In this document: one piece after another, positions 55,255 through 64,000 of the stretch
Layout of the letters: the number at the start of each line of letters is the position of its first letter
Position numbering within the stretch: position 1 is the first letter of the stretch
NCBI GenBank assembly: GCA_003460745.1
Contig: QTVU01000004.1
Coordinates: 61,803-125,802, forward strand
Direction of reading: 5' to 3'
DNA: 64,000 nucleotides
DNA from: Firmicutes bacterium AM55-24TS
GTDB taxonomy: Bacteria; Bacillota; Clostridia; UBA1381
Notes under the pieces: model-generated
Databases searched by the model: none
Told to the model about the DNA's origin: nothing
What the model saw: only the letters and a program-made list of their open reading frames with translations
Position numbers and translations under genes: made by a program

Positions 55255-55300
55255 CAATTCATAGTGAACAAATAGGAAAATAGGAGTATAAAATTACGGT

Positions 55301-56002
55301 ATGGAAAATCAATTTGAACGAACGGAACTTCTTTTAGGAAAAGATGCCATACAGAAACTGAAAAACGCACACGTTGCGGTTTTCGGTGTAGGCGGTGTAG
55401 GCGGTTTTGTTGTCGAGGCGCTCGTTAGGAGCGGTGTAGGCGAAATAGACGTTATAGACAAAGACACCGTTTCGCTTTCAAACATAAACCGACAGATAAT
55501 CGCACTTCACAGTACTGTCGGACAACCTAAAGTCGAAGTTATAAAAAACCGTGCATTGGATATAAATCCCAATGTAAAAATAAACACATTTGAAACATTC
55601 TTCTTGCCCGATACGGCAGATATGTTTGATTTTTCCAAATATGATTACGTTGTTGACGCAATAGACACCGTAAAAGGTAAAATTGAAATAATACTTCGTG
55701 CCGAAAAAGCCGGAGTAAAAATTATCAGCTCTATGGGTGCTGGAAACAAGCTTGATCCGACACTTTTTGAAGTTTCGGATATTTACAAAACGTCCGTATG
55801 CCCTTTGGCGCGCGTTATGCGCCGTGAGCTTAAGGCAAGAGGTATAAAAAAATTAAAGGTAGTTTATTCAAAAGAAGGGGCTATCAAAATTCCGGCACCG
55901 GACGGCGAAAGACCTGTTCCGGGAAGTATTGCGTTTGTACCGTCAGTTGCGGGATTGATTATAGCCGGAGAAATAATTAAAGATTTGGTTAAGGAGGAAT
56001 AA
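55301..56002 (+). CDS. tcdA: tRNA threonylcarbamoyladenosine dehydratase (TcdA/ThiF family)
   Basis: The 233-residue E1-like enzyme has the ATP-binding FGVGGVGGFVVEALVRSGVG (27-46), DKDTVSLSNINRQIIA and DAIDTVKGK. It uses ATP to cyclise t6A37 of tRNA to ct6A. Length and the ARVMRRELKARGI segment match TcdA better than MoeB or ThiF. The ribosome site (AGGAG) is about 15 bases from the ATG, rather far. The Rrf2 gene follows after two bases. Confidence 0.88.
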   Translation: MENQFERTELLLGKDAIQKLKNAHVAVFGVGGVGGFVVEALVRSGVGEIDVIDKDTVSLSNINRQIIALHSTVGQPKVEVIKNRALDINPNVKINTFETFFLPDTADMFDFSKYDYVVDAIDTVKGKIEIILRAEKAGVKIISSMGAGNKLDPTLFEVSDIYKTSVCPLARVMRRELKARGIKKLKVVYSKEGAIKIPAPDGERPVPGSIAFVPSVAGLIIAGEIIKDLVKEE

Positions 56003-56004
56003 CA

Positions 56005-56442
56005 TTGAAAATTTCAACTAAAGGCAGATACGCCGTAAGGCTTATGCTTGACGTTGCAATTCACGGTATGGATAAAAACGTTTCTATGCGTGATGTTGCA
56101 GAACGTCAAAATATATCAATAAAATATCTCGAACAAATTGTGAGTATCCTTACCCGTGTGGGATACTTAAAGAGTGTGCGTGGTGCCCAAGGGGGTTACC
56201 GACTCACAAAAGCACCGTCAGAATACACAATCGGAGATATTTTGCGTACAACAGAAGGAACACTTTCACCCGTATCGTGTCTTGAAGATGAAGAAAATAC
56301 TTGTCCGAGAGTTTCTGTGTGTCCGACAATAAAGCTTTGGAAGGGGCTTTATGATGTTATCAATAAATATGTTGACAGCATTACTCTTGAAGATTTGGTA
56401 AACGAAAGTATTGCAATCAATTCACCTGATTTTTGTATATAA
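56005..56442 (+). CDS. Rrf2-family transcriptional regulator (IscR/CymR-like)
   Basis: The 145-residue protein has the Rrf2 winged helix (MKISTKGRYAVRLMLDVA, ISIKYLEQIVSIL, LKSVRGAQGGYRL) and three Cys (CLEDEENTCPRVSVC) placed as in iron-sulfur-binding members such as IscR. It could sense iron-sulfur or redox state; target genes are not evident. The start is a TTG at 56005 after AAGGAGGAATAACA, a near-perfect ribosome site. Confidence 0.9.
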   Translation: MKISTKGRYAVRLMLDVAIHGMDKNVSMRDVAERQNISIKYLEQIVSILTRVGYLKSVRGAQGGYRLTKAPSEYTIGDILRTTEGTLSPVSCLEDEENTCPRVSVCPTIKLWKGLYDVINKYVDSITLEDLVNESIAINSPDFCI

Positions 56443-56448
56443 AAATAA

Positions 56449-56469
56449 CGGACGGCTATGGTTCGTCCG
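56449..56469. repeat. small hairpin after the Rrf2 gene
   Basis: CGGACG-loop-CGTCCG without T-run; it may stabilise the 3' end. Confidence 0.4.
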
Positions 56470-56484
56470 CTGCGAATACAGTGT

Positions 56485-56695
56485 GTAGGGGCGATCATTG
56501 GTCGCCCTTTTTTAATTTCCAGTATTGTGCCACCCCTCAGTCAACTTCGTTGACAGCTCCCCTCAAGGGGAGCCTTTTTTTTGCCTCTCCTTGAGGAGAG
56601 GTGGCACGAAGTGTCGGAGTGGTGGCTTTTGCGGGATGTCGTGGGACGCCGTCACCTACTAACAAACCACTCGGGCGACCAATGATTGCCTCTAC
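56485..56695. mobile_element. MITE-like element with 23-bp terminal inverted repeats
   Basis: Left end (56485-56507) begins GTAGGGGCGATCATTGGTCG; the right end (56673-56695) is its reverse complement with two differences. Between them are two facing hairpin modules (CTCCCCTCAAGGGGAG and CTCTCCTTGAGGAGAG). No transposase is inside. Related sequence fills 63709-64000. No clear target duplication was found. Confidence 0.65.
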
Positions 56696-56747
56696 GAATG
56701 TTCACATTTGGGACGTCGTGGGGGCTGTCCCATACGAAGTAAGGTAT

Positions 56748-57758
56748 TTACTTATTAATTACTTCCCCGATATTATTAATCTGAATTGAAATAGTTCCGT
56801 CATCGTTATTTATAAATTCGATATACTCATTATTTTGATAATATTCAGCCGGGAAAATAACTTCAACACCGATATCCGTTACAATTTTCACGTTTGACGC
56901 CAATTTCTTTGTAACATAGCTGTTCACTTCAACCTTTTGAGGTACGTTTGCTTTCTCAATTTTGTCGATAAACTCACTTTTCATACCCGGTTTACCGTCA
57001 AAAATTTTATCGGCAACCTGTTCGGTATCAATAAATTCCGTTTCGCCCTCCTCAATATTTTCGGTTATGTATTCTTTCATTTTTGAAAGTGTTTCGATTG
57101 TGTCACCGCCGTTTTCTTCCGTAACCTTTTTCGCAATTTTACACACTGCATTTACGGATTCTCTTGAAGAAATATCATAAATACATTCAAGCAAAACATC
57201 TGCGATAAGGTCGGTTGTTTCACCGTCGATTTTACGCTTTTTACCGAGATATTTAATTGAAAAATCATCTTCAAAAATAAACGCACATTCCGCAATTTTT
57301 TGTGAAGTAGTCGGCAAAATCGCATAATGGTTTATAATCTGATTTTTCACTTTACCGTCGTCCTGCAAAACTTGGTGTGTATACCCTATTTTATTTTCAC
57401 ACTTTAAAACCGCAAGCAACGGACGTTCATTTATCATACAATCGCAAACTATAAGGTCAGACGAATCGGGCTTATCCGATTGAGTAACTCCCTCATAAAC
57501 GCGTTGTGCAATAAATTTCGACATTGTAATAAAATAATTTTCGTCCTTTATATACTCTGCCAAATGATATTTAAAACCGCTGTTTTCCGAAAATTCGGCA
57601 TTTCGCATACTTGCGTCCTCAAAAACTTTTTCTATATGCTTTGTAATAAAACTGTTTATACTTGCGTCTGTAACATCAAGTTCTTCTTCCGAGTACACAC
57701 TCACACCCGAATTTGCGTCAAGTATATGTACAATCGCTCTTTTTAATGATGCTATCAT
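56748..57758 (-). CDS. nucleoid-associated protein (NdpA/YejK family)
   Basis: This 336-residue protein follows the PF04245 plan: an N-terminal IVHILDANSGVSVYSEEELD, a middle segment with DLIVCDCMINERPLLAVLKC and a C-terminal region. The E. coli relative YejK binds the nucleoid; the role in Firmicutes is not established. AAAGGATTG lies just before the ATG and the gene has its own promoter. Confidence 0.82.
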   Translation of the reverse strand: MIASLKRAIVHILDANSGVSVYSEEELDVTDASINSFITKHIEKVFEDASMRNAEFSENSGFKYHLAEYIKDENYFITMSKFIAQRVYEGVTQSDKPDSSDLIVCDCMINERPLLAVLKCENKIGYTHQVLQDDGKVKNQIINHYAILPTTSQKIAECAFIFEDDFSIKYLGKKRKIDGETTDLIADVLLECIYDISSRESVNAVCKIAKKVTEENGGDTIETLSKMKEYITENIEEGETEFIDTEQVADKIFDGKPGMKSEFIDKIEKANVPQKVEVNSYVTKKLASNVKIVTDIGVEVIFPAEYYQNNEYIEFINNDDGTISIQINNIGEVINK

Positions 57759-57789
57759 TTTATCAATCCTTTCAAATCAAGTAAAATTT

Positions 57790-57818
57790 ATTATACCATA
57801 TCACTCAAAAAAAGTAAA
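57790..57818 (-). promoter_or_regulatory. promoter of the nucleoid-associated protein gene
   Basis: TTTACT (57813-57818), 17 bases, TATAAT (57790-57795) on the minus strand. Confidence 0.6.
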
Positions 57819-57820
57819 CA

Positions 57821-57849
57821 TTGACAAACATAACTTTAGTGTTTATACT
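57821..57849 (+). promoter_or_regulatory. promoter of the GH3 gene
   Basis: TTGACA (57821-57826), 17 bases, TATACT (57844-57849). Confidence 0.7.
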
Positions 57850-57880
57850 AAAAATATCTAACAGAAACGGCGGTGAAATT

Positions 57881-60019
57881 ATGCAAAAATATAAAGACAG
57901 ATCTTTGAATATTGAAGAAAGAATTGACGATTTACTCTCTAAAATGACAAACGAAGAAAAGGTCGGTCAAATGTTGCAAGTCAGCTACAACACGTTGAGC
58001 AAAGAAGATTACGAAAAGTACAAAAATCTCGGTATCGGCTCATTCCTGCACGTTTTAGGTGATGAGGCAGACGATATAAAAAAACGCGCAGAAAAGACAC
58101 GTCTCGGCATACCGCCGATATTCGGCATTGACTCAATCCACGGTCACTGTCTTTTAAACGGTGCAACAGTGTTTCCGTCACAGCTTGCAATGTCATCAAG
58201 TTTCAATCGCAAGTTAATACACGATATGGGCAAAGCTACTGCCAAAGAAGTTGCGGCGGATGGTCTTGACTGGACATTCTCCCCCGTTTTATGTATCGCA
58301 AGAGATTTAAGGTGGGGACGCGTAAACGAAACATTCGGCGAGGACAGTTATGTTATAGGCGAACTCGGCAAAGCCATAATTGAGGGATACGAAGAAGACA
58401 ATTTGATTATTGCGTGTGCAAAACATTACATTGCATACGGTGAGGCAACAGGCGGACGTGACGCATACGATAGCGAAGTCAGTGAAAGAAAAATCAGAGA
58501 AGTATTCCTACCGCCGTTTGAAAAAGCCGCAAAAATCGGTTGCGGCTCGGTGATGACCGCTTACGGCTCTGTTGACTCCGTTCCGCTTAACGCCAATCCG
58601 CGTATGGTAAGAGAAATTCTTAAAGATGAAATCGGTTTTAACGGATTTGTTGTGAGCGATTACGAAAATGTTTTAAATCTTGTCACCAGGCAATTCATAG
58701 CCGAAAATTTAAAAGACGCGTCCAAACTGTCGATTGAGGCAGGCAACGACATGAGTATGAATACGCACGAATTTTACGATTGCGTGTCAGAACTTATAGA
58801 GAACAATGAAATTGACATAAAATATATTGATGACGCGGTAAGAAGAATACTTAGAGCAAAATTCAGAATAGGTCTTTTTGACGGTAAAAAGACAGTTGAC
58901 AGAAGTGTCATAAATTGCGATGAACACAAAGAACTTAACCACAAACTTGCACAGGAAAGTGCAGTTTTACTTAAAAATGACGGTATACTGCCGCTGAAAG
59001 AAAACAAAACTATAGCCGTTATAGGACCTAATGCGGACGACATAAGAGCGATTTACGGCGACTGGACATATTTTTCACACCCTGTTCCGAAAGAAAACGT
59101 TACACCTATGGGCGACTACTACACGATACGTCGCGGTATGGAGGAAGTATTCGGAAAAGAGAATATTTTATACAGCAAAGGCTGTGACATTTTAGGTGAA
59201 GAAAATTATATTGATGACGCGGTAAAAATTGCCGAAAAGGCTGACGTGGTTGTATGTGTAATCGGCGACTGTCTTGCTCAAAACGGCGAGTATCGCGACA
59301 GAGCCGACCTTGAATTATCGGGTTATCAAACAGAACTTGTCAAACGTCTGATTGACACTAAAAAGCCCGTAATAGCCGTACTTGTAAACTGCAAACCGCT
59401 TTGCATATCGTACCTAAAAGAAAACTGCAATGCAATTATCGAAGACTTTAACGGCGGTGACTTTGCCGGTTTGGCGATTGCGGAAATGATTGGCGGTAAA
59501 TTTAATCCGAGCGGTAAATTGACAATTTCTTTCCCGCGTCACAGTTCCCAAACACCTTGCTACTACAATCAATACGAGGGTTGGCACGGCGGTCAGTATG
59601 TTGATTTGGAAAAAGGCTATGTATACGAATTCGGTGACGGACTTTCCTACTCCGAATTTGAATATTCAAACCTATGCTTATCAAAAAACACAATAAAAAA
59701 TGATGAAGAAATAACCGTATCGGTTGATGTTACAAACAAAAGCAATATGGACGGCAAAGAAACCGTACTTATGTTTGTCAACGACGTCATAAGCTCCGTC
59801 CTCACACCGACAAAACAATTAAAAGGTTTTGAAAAGGTATTTATAAAATCAGGCGAAACAGCAACGGTAAACCTAAAATTAAACATAAAAGACCTTGCAA
59901 TCGTGACGAGAGATTTGGAATATATCGTTGAAAAAGGCAAGTTTGAAATTATGGTCGGCAGAAACACAAAAGAATATTTAAAAGATATTTTATCGGTCGA
60001 AGAAAACATAAAATTTTAA
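57881..60019 (+). CDS. GH3-family beta-glucosidase or related glycosidase
   Basis: The protein (712 residues from ATG 57881) has the GH3 barrel (about 15-340, KVGQMLQVSY, GIPPIFGIDSIHG, FSPVLCIARDLRWGRVNETF, nucleophile Asp in GFVVSDYEN), the alpha/beta sandwich (about 370-560) and a fibronectin-III-like C-terminus (about 600-712). It has no signal peptide, so it should split imported beta-glucosides or xylosides. The upstream in-frame codons lie in the promoter. The ribosome site is GGCGGTG. A perfect-stem terminator follows. Confidence 0.92.
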   Translation: MQKYKDRSLNIEERIDDLLSKMTNEEKVGQMLQVSYNTLSKEDYEKYKNLGIGSFLHVLGDEADDIKKRAEKTRLGIPPIFGIDSIHGHCLLNGATVFPSQLAMSSSFNRKLIHDMGKATAKEVAADGLDWTFSPVLCIARDLRWGRVNETFGEDSYVIGELGKAIIEGYEEDNLIIACAKHYIAYGEATGGRDAYDSEVSERKIREVFLPPFEKAAKIGCGSVMTAYGSVDSVPLNANPRMVREILKDEIGFNGFVVSDYENVLNLVTRQFIAENLKDASKLSIEAGNDMSMNTHEFYDCVSELIENNEIDIKYIDDAVRRILRAKFRIGLFDGKKTVDRSVINCDEHKELNHKLAQESAVLLKNDGILPLKENKTIAVIGPNADDIRAIYGDWTYFSHPVPKENVTPMGDYYTIRRGMEEVFGKENILYSKGCDILGEENYIDDAVKIAEKADVVVCVIGDCLAQNGEYRDRADLELSGYQTELVKRLIDTKKPVIAVLVNCKPLCISYLKENCNAIIEDFNGGDFAGLAIAEMIGGKFNPSGKLTISFPRHSSQTPCYYNQYEGWHGGQYVDLEKGYVYEFGDGLSYSEFEYSNLCLSKNTIKNDEEITVSVDVTNKSNMDGKETVLMFVNDVISSVLTPTKQLKGFEKVFIKSGETATVNLKLNIKDLAIVTRDLEYIVEKGKFEIMVGRNTKEYLKDILSVEENIKF

Positions 60020-60026
60020 AATTTTT

Positions 60027-60065
60027 ATCACTCATAATATAAAAATTATGAGTGATTCTTTTTTG
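60027..60065 (+). terminator. terminator of the GH3 gene
   Basis: ATCACTCATAAT and ATTATGAGTGAT (12 bp), then TTCTTTTTT. Confidence 0.88.
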
Positions 60066-60176
60066 ATAAAATTCGCCTGATAATGAATATTTTAATCTCA
60101 AAATTCAATAATATACAAAAAATTTGTTTTAACATAAATATAAGTATCTAACAGTAACAATTCTGTATAAAAACAG

Positions 60177-60205
60177 TTGACAATTAGCTTATTCGCTGAT
60201 AAAAT
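60177..60205 (+). promoter_or_regulatory. promoter of the ilvBNC operon
   Basis: TTGACA (60177-60182), 17 bases, TAAAAT (60200-60205). It leaves an untranslated leader of about 190 bases. Confidence 0.75.
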
Positions 60206-60399
60206 AAAAATAGTACGATAATATATTTGTACATATTCCGCCATAAAATGACGGACAAAACAGCACCATCTTTTCAAAAAAGCATTAGCTTTTAGAAAAT
60301 TCGATTTTCCACAAGACAAATCAAACATGGTGGTTTTTTTCGGCACAGAAAATCGGTGTGCCAATATTTATTACATTAAATTTCAAAGGGGGAATTTTT
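60206..60399 (+). promoter_or_regulatory. long structured leader of ilvB, possible attenuator
   Basis: CACCAT (60264-60269) can pair with ATGGTG (60327-60332) around two hairpins (AAAAGC-ATTA-GCTTTT and GAAAAT-TCG-ATTTTC), directly followed by seven T. A further hairpin GGCACA/TGTGCC (60342-60362) precedes the ribosome site. No T-box consensus and no branched-chain-rich leader peptide was found. The first part of the gap (60066-60176) shows only AT-rich sequence. Confidence 0.4.
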
Positions 60400-62076
60400 T
60401 TGAGAATGACCGGTGCTGAAATGGTTGTTAAAACACTTGAAAAGAACGGCGTTAAGGTTGTATTCGGTTATCCGGGTGCAGCTAACTGTCCTATTATAGA
60501 TAAGCTGTCCTTTTCTTCCATAAAGCATATCCTTACTCGTAATGAGCAGGGTGCGGCTCATATGGCTTCCGGCTACGCAAGAGTTACGAAACAGGCAGGT
60601 GTCTGTACCGCAACTTCAGGTCCGGGTGCTACAAACCTTATAACAGGTATCGCAACCGCATATATGGATTCTATTCCGATGGTTGCACTTACAGGTCAGG
60701 TTGCTACAAAGCTAATCGGTAAAGACGCTTTCCAAGAAGTTGACATTACAGGTGCTACGTTGCCTTTTACAAAGCACAGCTACCTTATAAAAGACGGACT
60801 TGACATTCCGCGTGTTGTAAATGAGGCATTTCATATTGCAAACACAGGTCGTCCGGGTCCTGTACTTATCGACTTCCCTATGGATCTTCTAAAAAAGGAA
60901 TTTGATTATCCGGACGAAGATGAGGACGTTAATATCCGTGGCTACAAGTTAATGGGCAAAGCTAACGAATCACAGGTTAAGAAGGTTGCCGAGGCAATCA
61001 AAGGTGCTAAAAAGCCGGTTATACTTGCCGGTGGCGGTGTCGTTATATCCGATGCTACAAATGAATTCAGAAAATTTGTAAAAGAAACAGATATTCCTGT
61101 TGTTTCAACAATGATGGGTATAGGTATTCTTCCGTCGGACAATCCGAGATACTACGGTATGATTGGTTCACACGGTGTTAAGAGAGCTAATCTTCTTTTC
61201 AATCGTGCAGACCTTGTAATCGTAATGGGTTCAAGACTTGGTGACAGAACTGTGGCAAATGTCAAAGGACTTGAGGAAGGCAACAAGCTTATACATATCG
61301 ACCTTGACCCTGCCGAAATCGGCAAAAACACTCAGCCTTATATTCCTGTTGTTGGTGATATTAAAGATGTTCTTGAACAGCTTACATCGCAAATTTCAGG
61401 TTACAAGACAAGCAAAGAGTGGATTGACGAAGCTGACGAACTACGTCAAAGATTTACACATAAACCGGTATGTGAGGATAACGGATTTGTAAATCCGAAA
61501 TATTTCTTAAACGTACTTTCGGAAAAGACAAATTCAGATGTATACCTTTCAACCGAAGTCGGTCAAAACCAGATTTGGTGTGCCAATAACTTCAACTTTA
61601 AAACACCACGTTCACTTTTGACTTCAGGCGGATTCGGTACAATGGGTTACGGACTTCCTGCCGCAATCGGTGCGTCTGTTGCCGCAAACGGCTCAAAGCC
61701 TGTTATCGCGGTAATGGGTGACGGCAGTTTCCAAATGGATTTACCGGAAATGGGTACTATGGCTCAATGGGATATTCCCGTTAAAATGGTATTGTTCCAA
61801 AACCACCGTCTTGGTATGGTACATGAACATCAGTATCTTCTTTATAAATCAAATTATCAGGCTGTTGAAATAGAAGGAAAACCTGATTTTGCAATGCTTG
61901 CAAAGGCATACGGCTTTGAGAGCGGCGTAGCTAACGAAAACAGTGAGGTTTCAGATGCGATAGATAAGATGATGGCACATGACGGTTCATATCTTCTTAT
62001 CGTAAACGTAAATCCTTTTGAACCTACCGGTGATGCTCTTAATGAGGCTACTCTTCCGAAAAAGGAGGATAAGTAA
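60400..62076 (+). CDS. ilvB: acetolactate synthase large subunit
   Basis: This 558-residue thiamine-diphosphate enzyme joins two pyruvates, or pyruvate and 2-oxobutyrate, in valine, leucine and isoleucine synthesis. It has the catalytic Glu in TRNEQGAAHMASGYAR, the TPP/Mg motif GDGSFQMDLPEMGTM with the Asn of FQNHRLGMVHEH, and the FAD-type middle domain. The start is taken as TTG 60400 because GGGGG lies eight bases upstream; an ATG two codons later (60406) is the alternative. FGYPGAANCPI differs from the usual FGYPGGAVLPI. ilvN follows after one base. Confidence 0.92.
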   Translation: MRMTGAEMVVKTLEKNGVKVVFGYPGAANCPIIDKLSFSSIKHILTRNEQGAAHMASGYARVTKQAGVCTATSGPGATNLITGIATAYMDSIPMVALTGQVATKLIGKDAFQEVDITGATLPFTKHSYLIKDGLDIPRVVNEAFHIANTGRPGPVLIDFPMDLLKKEFDYPDEDEDVNIRGYKLMGKANESQVKKVAEAIKGAKKPVILAGGGVVISDATNEFRKFVKETDIPVVSTMMGIGILPSDNPRYYGMIGSHGVKRANLLFNRADLVIVMGSRLGDRTVANVKGLEEGNKLIHIDLDPAEIGKNTQPYIPVVGDIKDVLEQLTSQISGYKTSKEWIDEADELRQRFTHKPVCEDNGFVNPKYFLNVLSEKTNSDVYLSTEVGQNQIWCANNFNFKTPRSLLTSGGFGTMGYGLPAAIGASVAANGSKPVIAVMGDGSFQMDLPEMGTMAQWDIPVKMVLFQNHRLGMVHEHQYLLYKSNYQAVEIEGKPDFAMLAKAYGFESGVANENSEVSDAIDKMMAHDGSYLLIVNVNPFEPTGDALNEATLPKKEDK

Positions 62077-62077
62077 T

Positions 62078-62578
62078 ATGGAAAGATATACATTATCAGT
62101 CCTTGTCGAAAACAATCCGGGTGTACTTTCAAGAGTTGTAGGCTTGTTTTCAAGACGTGGATTTAACATTCATTCACTTTCAGTGGGTACTACACAAGAC
62201 CCGCAAGTATCTCGTATCACTATTGAAGTGAACGGTGACGCACAAATTGTCGAACAAGTGTCAAAACAGCTTTCAAAGATTATGGAAGTTATCAAAATTA
62301 AGACACTTCGTGACAGCGAAATCGTAAAGAGAGGGCTTTCACTTGTAAAAGTTAAGGTTACACCTAAGACAAGAAGTGAAGTTATCGAAATTACAAACGT
62401 ATTCAGAGCAAAGATAGTTGATATTTCACCTAACACTTTGACTATCGAATTGACAGGTCATAATACAAAGCTTAACGCATTTATCGACCTTGTAGAGCCG
62501 TACGGAATTGAAGAAATCGCCCGTACCGGTATGACTGCTCTTGAACGCGGAGCAAACACATTAAAACTTGATAAATAA
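62078..62578 (+). CDS. ilvN: acetolactate synthase small (regulatory) subunit
   Basis: The 166-residue protein has an N-terminal ACT domain (1-75, TLSVLVENNPGVLSRVVGLF and GFNIHSLSVG), which binds valine for feedback control, and the C-terminal AHAS small-subunit domain (KVTPKTRSEVIEITNVF). It activates IlvB. AAAGGAGG lies before the ATG, inside the ilvB end, so translation is coupled. Confidence 0.95.
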   Translation: MERYTLSVLVENNPGVLSRVVGLFSRRGFNIHSLSVGTTQDPQVSRITIEVNGDAQIVEQVSKQLSKIMEVIKIKTLRDSEIVKRGLSLVKVKVTPKTRSEVIEITNVFRAKIVDISPNTLTIELTGHNTKLNAFIDLVEPYGIEEIARTGMTALERGANTLKLDK

Positions 62579-62591
62579 TTATTATTTATAA

Positions 62592-63659
<1,068 letters not shown>

Positions 63660-63671
63660 TTTGATGTATTT

Positions 63672-63703
63672 AAAAAGACTTCACTTTCGTGAAGTCTTTT
63701 TTG
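63672..63703 (+). terminator. terminator of ilvBNC
   Basis: AAAAGACTTCAC-TTTC-GTGAAGTCTTTT, then TTG. Confidence 0.92.
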
Positions 63704-63711
63704 TTGCATTT

Positions 63712-63845
63712 TTGCCACCACTCCGTCACTTCGTGACACCTCTCCTCAAGGAGAGCTTTTGGGCTCCACTTGAGGGGAGCCGGCAACAACATTGACTGTG
63801 GGTAGCTTTAATTTTATTTTAAGGGCGACCAATGGTCGCCACTAC
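63712..63845. repeat. MITE-like repeat unit, copy 1
   Basis: The unit contains CTCCGTCACTTCGTGACACC, the hairpins CTCTCCTCAAGGAGAG and GGCTCCACTTGAGGGGAGCC, and ends in the 23-base GGGCGACCAATGGTCGCC...ACTAC terminal repeat (63823-63845). It is related to 56485-56695 in the opposite orientation. Confidence 0.65.
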
Positions 63846-63871
63846 AACACCGATATTTTTTTATGCTTTTC

Positions 63872-64000
63872 TTGCCACCACTCCGTCACTTCGTGACACC
63901 TCTCCTCAAGGAGAGCTTTTTTGGCTCCACTTGAGGGGAGCTGTCAACAACGTTAACTGAGGGGGTTGCACTATCTGTTTCATTTTTAAGGGCGACCAAT
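63872..64000. repeat. MITE-like repeat unit, copy 2 (cut by window)
   Basis: Starts again with TTGCCACCACTCCGTCACTT, 160 bases after copy 1, and reaches GGGCGACCAAT at the last base. No gene is seen in 63704-64000. Confidence 0.65.

Noticed and set aside
56530..56650. Hairpins in the 56.5-kb element as the Rrf2 terminator
   Set aside because: The hairpins belong to a repeat family also present at 63.7-64.0 kb and lie inside terminal inverted repeats; any termination is secondary.
60248..60295. Short open frame of 15 codons in the ilvB leader as a leader peptide
   Set aside because: No ribosome site and only one branched-chain codon (Ile), so it does not fit an attenuation peptide.
60206..60399. 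T-box riboswitch upstream of ilvB
   Set aside because: The conserved T-box sequence (AGGGTGGNACCGCG) is absent; ATGGTGGTTTT is only superficially similar.

Overview
The window looks like a chromosomal segment of an AT-rich, endospore-forming Firmicute of the class Clostridia. The evidence is a full-length spoIIE with a Spo0A-type promoter, strong Shine-Dalgarno sites with occasional TTG/GTG starts, sigma-A-like promoters (TTGACA-17-TATAAT), copper-amine-oxidase-like stalk domains on secreted proteins, and two carbohydrate importers of the LplABC/YtcQ type. A pectin-degrading gut bacterium, for example something near Monoglobus, would fit, but that is inference. No rRNA, tRNA, CRISPR array, prophage or IS transposase gene was seen.

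Layout. 1-2797 (minus): AEC transporter (cut by the window edge), B12-binding radical SAM protein, hpt. 2950-3789 (plus): an orphan secreted protein. 3838-9177 (minus): secreted protein, ABC exporter, histidine kinase, response regulator and mnmA, closely spaced. 9398-29594 (minus): a plant-polysaccharide block with two sugar ABC importers, a GH105 hydrolase, a secreted metallopeptidase, a GH53 endo-galactanase, a MATE transporter and a GH112 phosphorylase, interrupted by a PadR module and a NUDIX/methyltransferase pair. 29703-32291: MBOAT plus DHHW polysaccharide acetylation pair. 32681-36549: aldo/keto reductase, stalk protein, mntP, glycerophosphodiesterase. 36593-48990: housekeeping genes (mnmG, YesL-like, RluA, glycolipid glycosyltransferase, MATE, spoIIE, phosphoesterase, galU, metF, rsmI). 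48992-57758: two small proteins, secA, metH-type synthase, tcdA, Rrf2 regulator, nucleoid-associated protein. 57881-63659: GH3 glucosidase and the ilvB-ilvN-ilvC operon. The right end is filled with repeats.

How genes work together. GH53 would trim beta-1,4-galactan side chains outside the cell, the two importers bring in oligosaccharides, and GH105 and GH112 have no signal peptide and would finish rhamnogalacturonan or galactose disaccharides in the cytoplasm. metF and the metH-type enzyme form the methionine branch of one-carbon metabolism. ilvBNC make branched-chain amino acid precursors.

Most unusual points. (1) A 214-bp element occurs twice (32411-32624 on minus, 52455-52668 on plus). 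Both copies fold into the same multi-stem structure, with one compensatory base-pair change and strand-specific G-U pairs, and both run directly into a Rho-independent terminator: a candidate undescribed structured RNA or mobile RNA-like repeat. (2) Four genes, including the essential secA, are each broken by an apparent single-base deletion, which points to sequence error more than to real pseudogenes. (3) The spoIIE promoter has a 21-bp spacer and a perfect Spo0A box. (4) Small GTAGGGGCGA-type inverted-repeat elements lie at 56.5 kb and at the right end.
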